17,121 nucleotides of DNA from Chloroflexia bacterium (lineage in GTDB: Bacteria; Chloroflexota; Chloroflexia; QHBQ01; JADMIH01), in assembly GCA_025927935.1 (NCBI GenBank), contig JAICKM010000054.1, positions 1 through 17,121 of the forward strand. Reading direction: 5' to 3'. The notes beneath the pieces were generated by a model. That model was not told the origin of the DNA. It made no database searches and was given only the letters and a program-made list of their open reading frames with translations. Below are positions 1 through 7,884 of the stretch, piece after piece (the first letter of the stretch is position 1; the number at the start of each line of letters is the position of its first letter). The translations under genes were made by a program, and so were the position numbers.

Positions 1-1102
<1,102 letters not shown>

Positions 1103-1276
1103 GAATCTTCTCCCTCAGGTCGTATTGACCCCATTGTCAGTGACCACTGGTGCGGACTCGCAGGCGCCCACCCAGGCCCTGTCGAGCTACGCGGCGTCCG
1201 GCGCTGCCGGACCCGGCCGCAACCGGCGCATTCTTCTCGCGCTGTCCTTGTTCATATTTTAGCACTATTGGCCCAA

Positions 1277-1304
1277 CCCGTGCCAGTCCGCGATCTGGCA
1301 CGGG
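1277..1304. repeat. Perfect 10-bp palindrome upstream of ferritin-like gene
   Basis: CCCGTGCCAG at 1277-1286 and its exact reverse complement CTGGCACGGG at 1295-1304 flank an 8-base centre. It may be a dimeric regulator site or an mRNA hairpin. Its right arm is shared with the sigma-54-like element, so the two readings may compete. Confidence 0.6.
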
Positions 1305-1311
1305 ACTTGCT
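1295..1311 (+). promoter_or_regulatory. Sigma-54-type promoter match (-24/-12)
   Basis: CTGGCACGGGACTTGCT fits the sigma-54 consensus YTGGCACGRNNNTTGCW at every position, with GG and GC elements correctly spaced. It points to the ferritin-like gene; the start of transcription would be near 1321, leaving a leader of about 78 bases. Caution: half of the match is an arm of the palindrome at 1277-1304, and whether this organism encodes RpoN is not visible. Confidence 0.45.
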
Positions 1312-1399
1312 CCAACTAAAGGGTACTGTCCGTGCCGCGCCGGTATTCCGCAGACGATGTAGTCACGCCGGGGACGGAAAATAGAGGAGGCTTATTTCT

Positions 1400-1936
1400 A
1401 TGGCAATCACCAACATGAATGAAAAGTTTGCGCATGAGCTCCGCGATATTTACGATGCCGAGCATCAGTTTCTTGAAGGCATGCAGTTGATGTTGCAGAA
1501 CGCCGCCGATCCGAAGCTGCAAAACATGATCACCACCCATATCGGCCAGACGCAGCAGCAGATCCGCAATCTGGAGCAGGTCTTTAATCTGCTCGGCCAG
1601 GAAGCCCGCCGCGAGACCTGCGCCGGGGCCAAGGGCCTCCTTACCGAGGGCCAGAAGGTCATGAAGGAGACCAGCCAGGTCCCCGCGATTCGCGACTGTT
1701 GCATTGCCGGTGCCGCCGACAAGGTCGAGCACTATGAAATCGCCACCTATCGCGGCCTCATCCAGGGGGCGCAACTGATGAACCAGCCGGAGATCCTGCG
1801 CCTGTTGCAGGAGAATCTGCGCCAGGAAGAGCAGACCTCGCAATTGATCGAGCAGAGCAGTCCCCAACTGCTTGAAAAGGCGGCGAATGCCCAGTACGCG
1901 GGCGGCGATCATATGAGCCAGATCAGCGCGCAGTAG
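1400..1936 (+). CDS. Ferritin-like YciE/YciF (DUF892) family protein
   Basis: Predicted all-helical cytoplasmic protein of 178 residues, the usual length for the family, which adopts a ferritin-like four-helix fold and is induced in stress; its biochemical role is not settled. The N-terminal helix carries the family motif ELRDIYDAEHQ (13-23) with a likely metal-binding Glu at 21; a second cluster, DKVEHYEIATYRG, sits at 107-119 with E110, H111 and E113; the last helix has NLRQEEQTSQLIEQ. Cysteines at 74, 100 and 101 are extra. The start has an excellent GAGGAGG site 10-12 bases upstream. It appears to be a single-gene unit, bounded by the sigma-54-like element before it and a strong hairpin after it. 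Family call secure; role as an iron or stress protein is inferred from the family. Confidence 0.88.
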   Translation: MAITNMNEKFAHELRDIYDAEHQFLEGMQLMLQNAADPKLQNMITTHIGQTQQQIRNLEQVFNLLGQEARRETCAGAKGLLTEGQKVMKETSQVPAIRDCCIAGAADKVEHYEIATYRGLIQGAQLMNQPEILRLLQENLRQEEQTSQLIEQSSPQLLEKAANAQYAGGDHMSQISAQ

Positions 1937-1974
1937 CCCGCGCATCCCGGAACGATTTTCCCGGCAGCTTGATC

Positions 1975-2017
1975 AGGGGGCACGACGCGGCGGAACCCGC
2001 CGGTGTCGTGGCCCCCT
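1975..2017 (+). terminator. Strong hairpin after ferritin-like gene
   Basis: The arms 1975-1993 and 1997-2017 pair over about 18 bp with two single-base bulges (G2010 and G2002) around an AAC loop, 39 bases after the stop. No T-run follows, so it is either a GC-rich terminator or a 3' stabiliser. A smaller GGACGG/CCGTCC hairpin follows at 2031-2050. Confidence 0.5.
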
Positions 2018-2077
2018 CTCCGGCTGCGCCGGACGGGTGCCGCACCGTCCATCTAACGTAGGAACAGTAGCACACCG

Positions 2078-3850
2078 TTGACGCACCATGTTTTAGAGCG
2101 CCCATCCCGCCTGAACTCTGCGGCGCCTGCCCCAACGGATACCCGCCCCACACCGGGGCGATCCGCCTATTCATTACGCCCCCTCCTGGCCGCCGGGCTG
2201 GTGAGCATCCTGGCCTGGGCGGGGGTCTATGTCCTGCTGTTCTCCCATACGCTCTGGCATTCGCCCACGCTCATCCCCGACCACTGGCCCGCTGTGTTCT
2301 ACCCCATTGAGGCGCTATTTCCCTGGGAGTGGGTTCACGCGCACCGGGAGACATCCGCCGGGCTAGTCAACGTGGGCCTCTGGCTGGCGCTGGCCGCCGT
2401 GCTGCTGGGCGCCTGGGGCTGGGCGCTGCGCGTCACGGGGCGGCTGCGTACCGCCGATCCCTGGATCGTGCGCGAGGGCTTCCGCATCATCCTGGTCGGG
2501 CTCGTGCTGATGAGCCTGATCCTGGTGTTTTCGCCGGGGTTCACCTCGCAGGATGTGTTCAGCTATATCTGGTACGGCAAGATGGCCGGGGTGTACGGCG
2601 TCAGCCCTTATACCCACACGCCCAATTATTTCGCCTGGCAGGATCCGCAGGGCTGGTTGCAGTGGGTCTACTGGAAGAACCAGCCGTCGGTCTACGGGCC
2701 GGCCTGGGTCTGGCCCGCCGCCGCCCTGGCCCGCCTGGCCGAGGCGATGGGCGGCGACATCGCCACCTATCTGCTGACGCATCGTTTCCTGGCCGCCGGG
2801 CTGCACATCGCCAACACGCTGCTGATCTGGAACCTGGCCGGCAAGCTCATGCCGCGTTCGGCGGGCGCGCGTCTGGCCGCCACGGTGTTCTACGGCTGGT
2901 GCCCGCTGGTCGTCTGGGAGTTCGCCAACAATGCGCATAACGACGCGCTGATGGTCTTCTGGGTCCTCGTCGCGGTCTGGTGCCACCTGAAGGGCATGGC
3001 CCAGGCGCGGCACGAACCCCGGCGCGGTCTGCGCGGCTGGTGGCAAGCCGCCGTCGTCGCGCTGACGCTGGCCGCGCTGGTGAAGCTGATCGCCATCGTG
3101 CTGATCCCCGGCTACATGATGCTGCTCTTCCGCACGGTGGACCCGGCGCATCCCTGGCGGCGGGTGGTTATCGGCGCGCAGGCGGGCGCCCTGGCCCTCG
3201 GCCTGAGCGCCCTGCTCTACTGGCCGCACTGGGAAGGACTGATCACGCTCCAACCGCTGATTACCGCGCCGGGCAATGAACGTTATGTCAACTCACTGGG
3301 CGATGTGGTGCGCTACCGGGTGCCCGAAATCATCCACTGGCTGGGCGTCACCTTCAACTTGCCGGGCGCGCACACCTGGCAGATCCTGACAATCGGCGAC
3401 AGCATGGAGCGCTGGGTGCGCCCGCTATTCACGCTCGCCGCCGGAGCGATCATCGCCGTGCTGAGCCTGCGCGTACACGATTTCAAGAGCCTGCTGCGCA
3501 ATTGGGGTTGGAGCCTCATCGCCTACCTGCTGATCGGCGCGCTCTGGTTCTGGCCCTGGTATGTCACCTGGGTCGCGCCGCTGGCCGCCCTGCGCGGCCC
3601 CGGCCGGTTACGCACCACGGTCGTCCTTTATACCATCGGCGGCATGGTCCTATATGGCCTCTACCCGCTCCTGGCGCCGCCCTTCGGTGATCTGGAGGGC
3701 TACGTTCCCCTGATCTGCTTTGGTCCGGTGGCCCTGTACCTGCTGCGCTGCACGGTTGGCGATCTGCGGGAGAAAGTCCGCGCCTGGCGGGTACGCCGCG
3801 TGCGGCTGCCCGCGCATGGCCTGCCCGAGCCTGTCATTGCCGACACATAA
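2078..3850 (+). CDS. GT-C type integral membrane glycosyltransferase (mannosyltransferase-like)
   Basis: A polytopic membrane protein of 590 residues with about ten or more hydrophobic segments, for example near 33-57, 94-116 and 137-153, plus many from 265 onward. After the third segment comes FTSQDVFSYIWYGKMAGVYG (155-174) with an acidic residue at D159 in an outer loop, the hallmark of GT-C enzymes using polyprenyl-phosphate sugars; it is most like the polyprenyl-phosphomannose alpha-1,6-mannosyltransferase/DUF2029 (GT87) group. NNAHNDALMVFW further on is also typical. It probably adds a sugar to a lipid-linked glycan on the outer face of the membrane. The only usable start in the frame is TTG at 2078: a stop lies at 2054-2056 and no ATG precedes the first membrane segment. 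The nearest ribosome site, AGGA at 2060-2063, is rather far. Donor and acceptor cannot be read from sequence. Confidence 0.8.
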   Translation: MTHHVLERPSRLNSAAPAPTDTRPTPGRSAYSLRPLLAAGLVSILAWAGVYVLLFSHTLWHSPTLIPDHWPAVFYPIEALFPWEWVHAHRETSAGLVNVGLWLALAAVLLGAWGWALRVTGRLRTADPWIVREGFRIILVGLVLMSLILVFSPGFTSQDVFSYIWYGKMAGVYGVSPYTHTPNYFAWQDPQGWLQWVYWKNQPSVYGPAWVWPAAALARLAEAMGGDIATYLLTHRFLAAGLHIANTLLIWNLAGKLMPRSAGARLAATVFYGWCPLVVWEFANNAHNDALMVFWVLVAVWCHLKGMAQARHEPRRGLRGWWQAAVVALTLAALVKLIAIVLIPGYMMLLFRTVDPAHPWRRVVIGAQAGALALGLSALLYWPHWEGLITLQPLITAPGNERYVNSLGDVVRYRVPEIIHWLGVTFNLPGAHTWQILTIGDSMERWVRPLFTLAAGAIIAVLSLRVHDFKSLLRNWGWSLIAYLLIGALWFWPWYVTWVAPLAALRGPGRLRTTVVLYTIGGMVLYGLYPLLAPPFGDLEGYVPLICFGPVALYLLRCTVGDLREKVRAWRVRRVRLPAHGLPEPVIADT

Positions 3851-3939
3851 AGCGTAGCCTGTGAGCGACCGGATGAAGAAGCAGCCGCGGGCCGATCTCT
3901 CGAATCGGCACCAGCCGTAACCCCACCTACTACCGCCGC

Positions 3940-3945
3940 TATAAT
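3940..3945 (+). promoter_or_regulatory. Putative -10 box (TATAAT) for lipoprotein gene
   Basis: An exact TATAAT lies 36 bases before the start codon at 3982, with AAAGGAG at 3964-3970 between them. No good -35 is seen at 16-18 bases upstream, so an activator may be needed. A small GCCGAT/ATCGGC hairpin at 3891-3909 sits just upstream. Confidence 0.5.
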
Positions 3946-3981
3946 ACTCCTTGGTAAAATGCGAAAGGAGCCTGTTATAGC

Positions 3982-5334
3982 ATGAACGTTATCTCCGCGC
4001 GCCGGCACCGGGCGCGTATCGGCCTGCTCGGCGCCGCGTTGGCGCTCGCGCTGGTCGCCTGCGACACGCAAACCACCAACCCGACCCCCGCGGCCACCGC
4101 GGTCGTCGTACCGACCGCGACCACTGTCGCAGCAACCGTGCCCGCCGCTACCGATACACCCATTGTTGTATCGACCCTGGCGCCGACCCTGGCGCCCACA
4201 ACCGCGCCCACCGCGCCGCCCACCCAGGCCCCGCCCACGGCGACGACCGCCCCGCCGCCCCCGACCGCCACCAGCGCCGCGGCCCAGCCGACAGCGCCCG
4301 TGCAGACGGGATCGGGCGGCATCGGCAACGATCTGCCGTACCCGGAAGACGGGCATATCAAGGGCGAGCTAGTGGGCGAGCGTGGCCCGGCGGGCGTCTG
4401 CACCGGCGATGCCTTGCGCCAGGCCGCGGGACCACACTTCGAGGTCGCCACCGCCAAAGATGTCACCGTGAACGGGCAGCAGGGCCGCATCGTCCTGCTG
4501 GGCGAGCAGATGCTCGACGCACAGGGGACGCCCATCGCCTCCGTGCCCGACTATGGCCGGGTGCGCTGGTACCTGGTCGGCCCCGACTGCGCGACCGCGG
4601 GGGCCTTTAGCCTGCCGCCGCGCAACCAGTACAACGAGTGGCCGCCGGAGGTCAGCGTCGCCAAAATCCACGCCGGGACGGACGAGCAGATCGTGATCAG
4701 CAGCGGCACCGGCGCGCACTGGTCCAGCGCCAACCTCTACAGCTTCGACGCTCAGCGTGGCGTCTGGCGCAATGACGGCGAAGTGGACGGCGATGCCGGC
4801 GCCGGCTTCGGCAAGCCGGACGACTACGGAATCCCGGCCACTGATGTGGCTTTCCGGGCCTATCGCCTCTACGACCGCGCGCAGTTGCGCCATGTGGATC
4901 TGCTGGTCTGGAACCCGGCCACGCGCGCCTACGAGCCAAGCGAGACGCACATCGACTTCAACTTCGGCCCGCCGGAGACGCCTGCTATGCCGGAAGATGC
5001 CGTCTTGCTCTACTATCAGGCGATCAACGCGAAGGACTACACGCGGGCGTACAACTACCTGGGACCGCAGATGCAGCAGCAACTGCCGTTCGACCAGTTC
5101 AAGGCCGGCTTCGCCAAGACCGTCCGCGTCTGGGTCAGCAGCCTGGAGCCGGTGGGCGACAGCACGCCGCTGGAGAAACTGCCCGACGGCACGTACACGG
5201 ACCGGGTGGAGATCACTAGCGAGGATCAGGGCGCGAACGGCGCCCGCGTCCAGCAGACCTTCGCCGGGACCTGGACCGTGCGGGTCACGAACGGCGTAGC
5301 CCGCCTGGAAAGCGCCCAGATCAAGGCGAAATAG
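3982..5334 (+). CDS. Secreted lipoprotein of unknown function with T/P/A-rich linker
   Basis: 450 residues. A basic N-terminus and hydrophobic core end in the lipobox LVAC with the lipidated cysteine at 27. Residues about 29-112 are an extended Thr/Pro/Ala linker expected to hold the domain away from the membrane. Residues about 115-330 form a domain I do not recognise, with several Trp/Tyr-rich strands. Residues about 336-450 (PEDAVLLYYQAINAKDYTRAYN onward) resemble the NTF2-like/SnoaL-like cystatin-fold domains often found at the end of such lipoproteins. ATG has AAAGGAG 11 bases upstream and a TATAAT before that. The gene stands alone, convergent with the acetyltransferase. No function is claimed; surface display is inferred from the lipobox. 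Confidence 0.85.
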   Translation: MNVISARRHRARIGLLGAALALALVACDTQTTNPTPAATAVVVPTATTVAATVPAATDTPIVVSTLAPTLAPTTAPTAPPTQAPPTATTAPPPPTATSAAAQPTAPVQTGSGGIGNDLPYPEDGHIKGELVGERGPAGVCTGDALRQAAGPHFEVATAKDVTVNGQQGRIVLLGEQMLDAQGTPIASVPDYGRVRWYLVGPDCATAGAFSLPPRNQYNEWPPEVSVAKIHAGTDEQIVISSGTGAHWSSANLYSFDAQRGVWRNDGEVDGDAGAGFGKPDDYGIPATDVAFRAYRLYDRAQLRHVDLLVWNPATRAYEPSETHIDFNFGPPETPAMPEDAVLLYYQAINAKDYTRAYNYLGPQMQQQLPFDQFKAGFAKTVRVWVSSLEPVGDSTPLEKLPDGTYTDRVEITSEDQGANGARVQQTFAGTWTVRVTNGVARLESAQIKAK

Positions 5335-5391
5335 CGAGCCAACGAGGGATTGAGGACGCGCCCGCGCCGCGCAGGTGATCGCAGCGGCCTG

Positions 5392-5424
5392 CGCACCGGC
5401 GGAGCTTAGCGCTCCGCCGGTGCG
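5392..5424. terminator. 14-bp perfect hairpin between convergent genes
   Basis: The arms 5392-5405 and 5411-5424 are exact reverse complements around a 5-base loop. The loop contains the TAA stop of the minus-strand acetyltransferase, and the right arm encodes its last residues. It could end transcription from both sides, though no T-run follows on either strand. Confidence 0.5.
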
Positions 5425-5993
5425 GTCCACTCGCCGTGCAGGGCCGCAAAAACATGGATGTCGTGGCGTTCGGTCGTGGAGCCGCCGAAGGTATCGGAGC
5501 GATGCGTGCCTTCGAGTAACATGCCGGCCTTCTCCGCGGTGCGGGCGCTGGCGGCGTTGCGCGTGTCGCAATGCCAGGTGAGGCGCAGCCAGGGCCAGGC
5601 ATCAAAGCCCCAGCGCAGCATCGCCACCAGCACAGCGGTGCCCAACCCCTGTCCCGCGGCGTCGGCGCGGATCCACATGCCGATATCGGCCTTGCGCTGA
5701 TCCAGGCTCTGCCCGCGCAGGTGGAACCCCGTGCCGCCCAGCAGCCGATCTTCGGCGGGGCTGAAAATCCCCATCACGAAATCCTCGTTCAGCAAATACT
5801 TGCCCCGGCAGCGGCGGCAGAAGTCCTCGGAACTCTCCAGGGGGGGATCGGGCCGCGCCCAGGGCATGAAGGTGCGGAGATGCTCGTAGGAGCTGGCACT
5901 GGCCGCGTTGACGAGCGGCCCCTCCCCCGGCATGTAAGATCGCACCGTGAACGTGGGCGTGACCAGGCGCTCCGGCGCCACAAAGTACTCCAT
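5406..5993 (-). CDS. GNAT family N-acetyltransferase (RimJ/RimL-like)
   Basis: A 195-residue cytoplasmic acetyltransferase using acetyl-CoA on an amine, possibly a protein N-terminus or small molecule. The acetyl-CoA loop R/Q-x-x-G-x-G/A is seen as GQGLGTA at 114-120, preceded by the strand ADIGMWIRADAAG and followed by WHCDTRNAASARTAEKAGM at 140-158, where N146 and the AxKAGF-like end are typical of the RimJ/RimL branch. The start has GGAAGGAG about seven bases upstream on the minus strand. It is alone, convergent with the lipoprotein gene and divergent from the ROK operon. Substrate cannot be predicted. Confidence 0.88.
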   Translation of the reverse strand: MEYFVAPERLVTPTFTVRSYMPGEGPLVNAASASSYEHLRTFMPWARPDPPLESSEDFCRRCRGKYLLNEDFVMGIFSPAEDRLLGGTGFHLRGQSLDQRKADIGMWIRADAAGQGLGTAVLVAMLRWGFDAWPWLRLTWHCDTRNAASARTAEKAGMLLEGTHRSDTFGGSTTERHDIHVFAALHGEWTAPAER

Positions 5994-6036
5994 CCTGCGC
6001 TCCTTCCGCTAGTCGTCCCCCAGCGTGATGCTGGGC

Positions 6037-6092
6037 GGGCCGGTGGCAACCCGGCCCCTAGATAGGGGCGGCGGGCCGGTTTGCCACCGGCC
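6037..6092. repeat. REP-like double palindrome
   Basis: The 20 bases 6038-6057 match the reverse complement of 6073-6092 at 19 positions. Each half is itself a hairpin (GGGCCGG...CCGGCCC at 6037-6057, GGCCGGT...ACCGGCC at 6074-6092), and between them lies GCCCCTA-GA-TAGGGGC at 6054-6069. The nested layout resembles intergenic REP/BIME elements. A second stem with the same AGGGGCGG core occurs at 9431-9459. No REP transposase is in view. Confidence 0.6.
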
Positions 6093-6236
6093 TCTACACC
6101 GCAAAATCACCGGGGCCGACTACTAACTCTACTGTTTGGTAAGCCAGACATTCTACCACAGACCATGCATCCCTCCAAGCGCCGCACCCAACATTTCCAG
6201 ATTCGGAATTGACTTTTTTTTGACGCCTTGAGAGGC

Positions 6237-6265
6237 TTGACAGCCTTTGGAGGCTGTGCTAATAT
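6237..6265 (+). promoter_or_regulatory. Sigma-70 promoter of the ROK operon
   Basis: TTGACA at 6237-6242, a 17-base spacer, and TAATAT at 6260-6265: a perfect -35, ideal spacing and 5 of 6 at -10. Transcription should start near 6272, inside operator 1, giving a leader of about 180 bases. The spacer contains the inverted repeat CAGCCT-TTGG-AGGCTG at 6241-6256. Confidence 0.85.
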
Positions 6266-6270
6266 CGCTC

Positions 6271-6293
6271 TAGTTTGTTGCGGCAACAAACTA
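6271..6293. promoter_or_regulatory. Operator 1 for ROK repressor
   Basis: TAGTTTGTTG at 6271-6280 and its exact reverse complement at 6284-6293 flank a CGG centre. The TTTGTTG...CAACAAA shape closely matches XylR/ROK repressor operators known in Firmicutes. It covers the predicted transcription start, so binding should block initiation. The adjacent ROK gene is the obvious ligand. Confidence 0.85.
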
Positions 6294-6362
6294 ACTCCAC
6301 GACAGCACTCCTTTTACTCTAGCCAACGTCCCAATCACAGCTAAAATACGCGACAGCGGTGG

Positions 6363-6385
6363 CGGCACACCTGGATTGTGTGCCG
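6363..6385. repeat. Hairpin in operon leader
   Basis: CGGCACAC at 6363-6370 and GTGTGCCG at 6378-6385 pair perfectly over 8 bp around a 7-base loop, nine bases before operator 2. It may be an extra protein site or an RNA stem in the leader. Confidence 0.4.
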
Positions 6386-6393
6386 GCGCACCG

Positions 6394-6418
6394 TTAGTTT
6401 GTTGTACCAACAAATTAA
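6394..6418. promoter_or_regulatory. Operator 2 for ROK repressor
   Basis: TTAGTTTGTTG at 6394-6404 and CAACAAATTAA at 6408-6418 are inverted with one mismatch around TAC. The half-sites are the same as in operator 1; the centres (6282 and 6406) are 124 bp apart, close to 12 helical turns. It could act as a roadblock within the leader or support DNA looping with operator 1. Confidence 0.8.
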
Positions 6419-6441
6419 GCAGCCAACCGCGCAGTATTCAG

Positions 6442-6448
6442 GGTGAGG
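6442..6448 (+). promoter_or_regulatory. Ribosome site that decides the ROK start
   Basis: GGTGAGG lies six bases before ATG 6455. The upstream in-frame GTG at 6443 is inside this site and has no ribosome site of its own, so ATG 6455 is preferred. Confidence 0.65.
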
Positions 6449-6454
6449 ACGGCG

Positions 6455-7720
6455 ATGTTCAAGACCCGAACCGGCGATCAGGCGCTTGTACGCGAGATCA
6501 ACCTCTCGATCATCCTCAACGCCCTGCGCGACCACTCTCCGGCGTCGCGCGCCTCGCTGGCCGCCGTCACGGGCCTGAACAAGACCACGGTTTCGAGCCT
6601 CGTCCAACAACTGATCGACGGGCGCTTCGTCTCGGAGCGGGGCGCGGGCAAGCCCGAAGATCCCGGTCGCCCCGGCATCTTGCTGGAACTGAATCCGAAA
6701 GCCGGGCGTATTGTCGCCGCGGAAATCGGGGTCGATTTCATCTCGGCCATGGCCGCCAACTTCGCTGTCGAGATCGTCTGGCGCCACCAGGAGCCAACCG
6801 ATCCCGCCGCCGGGCAGGACCGGATCACCGAGCGGGTCTGCACGCTTATCCAGGAAGCGATCCGGCAAACCGGCAGCGGCGAGAGCGCGGTGCTCGGCCT
6901 GGGGCTGGGCGTGCCCGGCCTGGTCGACGTCACATCCGGGATGTTGCTGTTCGCGCCGAATCTGGGCTGGCGCGATGTCCCGTTGCGGCAGTTCCTCGAA
7001 TCGCGCTTCGACGTGCCTGTCTACGTCGATAATGAGGCCAACATGGCGGCCATGGGCGAAAGTTACTTCGGGGTGGCCCGCGGCGCGCGAACCGTGCTCT
7101 ACGTCAGCGCGGGGGTCGGCCTGGGCGGGGGTATCGTGGTCGACCAGCGCATCATGCCTGGCGCGGCGGGCTTCGTGGGCGAAGTGGGCCATATGACCGT
7201 GATCCCCGAAGGCCCGCCCTGCAAGTGCGGCAATCGAGGCTGCTGGGAAACGTTGGTCAGCCAGGGTGCCGTGTTCCGCCGGGTGCGGCGTGCCCTCAGC
7301 ACAGGCGTCGACTCGCGCCTGCGGGAGGACACTCACGGCGACCTCGACGCTCTATCGATTCCGCTGATTGTGGAGGCGGCGCGGGCCGGGGATAGCGTGG
7401 CGCTCGACGCGCTCGAAGAAACGGGCCTGTACCTGGGCATCGGCCTCGCCAACCTGGTCAACGCCCTCAACCCGGAGATTGTCGTCTTTGGCGGGATTCT
7501 CAGCCTCGCGGCGGAGTTTATCCTGCCGGTGGTCCAGCGTGTCATCAGCGAACGCGCGCTGCGCTGGTCGGTCCAGTCCATGCGCCTGCTGGTGTCCGCG
7601 CATGGCGCGGACGCCTGCGTAATGGGCGGCATCGCCACGGTCTATCATCAGATCTTGAGCCAACCCTTCAAGAACCCGATCTATAAGGCCATGCACGCGA
7701 GCGAAAGCGCGCGGGTTTAA
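6455..7720 (+). CDS. ROK family transcriptional repressor (XylR/NagC type)
   Basis: 421 residues. Residues about 14-70 form a winged helix-turn-helix with recognition helix NKTTVSSLVQQL (42-53), followed by the ROK sugar-binding fold. VYVDNEANMAAMGE carries the sugar-contact residues, and VGLGGGI...GFVGEVGH with H246 plus C256-K-C258-G-N-R-G-C263-W-E265 form the ROK zinc site (CxCGxxGCxE), all intact. As in other ROK repressors, the kinase ATP loop is degenerate (EIGVDF). It should release its operators on binding a sugar. The two XylR-like palindromes upstream suggest it controls its own promoter and the downstream transporter and enzyme genes. A longer start at GTG 6443 is possible but less well supported by the ribosome site. 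Family call secure; the ligand is unknown, though operator likeness to XylR favours a sugar of the pentose type. Confidence 0.93.
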   Translation: MFKTRTGDQALVREINLSIILNALRDHSPASRASLAAVTGLNKTTVSSLVQQLIDGRFVSERGAGKPEDPGRPGILLELNPKAGRIVAAEIGVDFISAMAANFAVEIVWRHQEPTDPAAGQDRITERVCTLIQEAIRQTGSGESAVLGLGLGVPGLVDVTSGMLLFAPNLGWRDVPLRQFLESRFDVPVYVDNEANMAAMGESYFGVARGARTVLYVSAGVGLGGGIVVDQRIMPGAAGFVGEVGHMTVIPEGPPCKCGNRGCWETLVSQGAVFRRVRRALSTGVDSRLREDTHGDLDALSIPLIVEAARAGDSVALDALEETGLYLGIGLANLVNALNPEIVVFGGILSLAAEFILPVVQRVISERALRWSVQSMRLLVSAHGADACVMGGIATVYHQILSQPFKNPIYKAMHASESARV

Positions 7721-7727
7721 CGAGCAG

Positions 7728-7754
7728 CGGTGGGGGCGGGCAGCCGCCACACCG
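7728..7754 (+). terminator. Hairpin after ROK gene
   Basis: CGGTG/CACCG (7728-7732, 7750-7754) and GGCGG/CCGCC (7735-7739, 7744-7748) stack with a small internal loop, eight bases after the ROK stop. Without a T-run it may only attenuate read-through into the binding-protein gene. Confidence 0.4.
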
Positions 7755-7872
7755 GCCGGGCAGCATTGGTTAGCGCCTGCTCCCCACCCATAAAGGAGGT
7801 GAGGCCATACGTAGTCGGCACTCGGTACCGCACCGCTGATTCGATTAGCTGCGTGGCTGCGGCCACGGAAGT

Positions 7873-7878
7873 AGGAGG
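7873..7878 (+). promoter_or_regulatory. Strong ribosome site of the binding-protein gene
   Basis: AGGAGG six bases before ATG 7885 is near ideal and fits high expression of a binding protein. A CGTGGC/GCCACG stem at 7852-7867 sits just upstream. A second full-strength site, AAAGGAGG at 7792-7799, has no start codon at a useful distance. Confidence 0.6.
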
Positions 7879-7884
7879 AAGGTT

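Larger units (their letters stand above)
1103..1399. other. Divergent intergenic region between aconitase and ferritin-like gene
   Basis: No convincing gene is seen in this 297-base gap. It holds the aconitase ribosome site near its left end, the palindrome and sigma-54-like element at 1277-1311, and a strong GAGGAGG ribosome site just before 1400. I could not find a convincing sigma-70 promoter for the aconitase. Confidence 0.6.
5994..6454. other. Long control region between acetyltransferase and ROK operon
   Basis: No gene is seen in these 461 bases. From left to right there are: the acetyltransferase ribosome site; a CCCAGC/GCTGGG hairpin at 6019-6035; the REP-like double palindrome at 6037-6092; an AT-richer stretch with several TTGAC motifs from 6205; a consensus promoter at 6237-6265; and two ROK operators at 6271-6293 and 6394-6418. 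Confidence 0.7.

Noticed and set aside
1277..1286. Leftward sigma-54 promoter for aconitase from the mirrored palindrome arm
   Set aside because: The minus strand has the -24 element but the required TTGC at -12 is absent.
2363..3253. 296-codon minus-strand open frame opposite the glycosyltransferase
   Set aside because: Its His/Gln/Arg-rich composition is the antisense image of membrane segments; no ribosome site.
6037..6092. CRISPR repeat
   Set aside because: Only an inverted pair is present, without regularly spaced direct copies or spacers.
6341..7336. Long minus-strand open frame opposite the ROK gene
   Set aside because: The plus strand carries an unmistakable ROK repressor with intact motifs; the antisense frame is low in conserved motifs and rich in Arg/Ala/His, as expected of GC-rich shadow frames.
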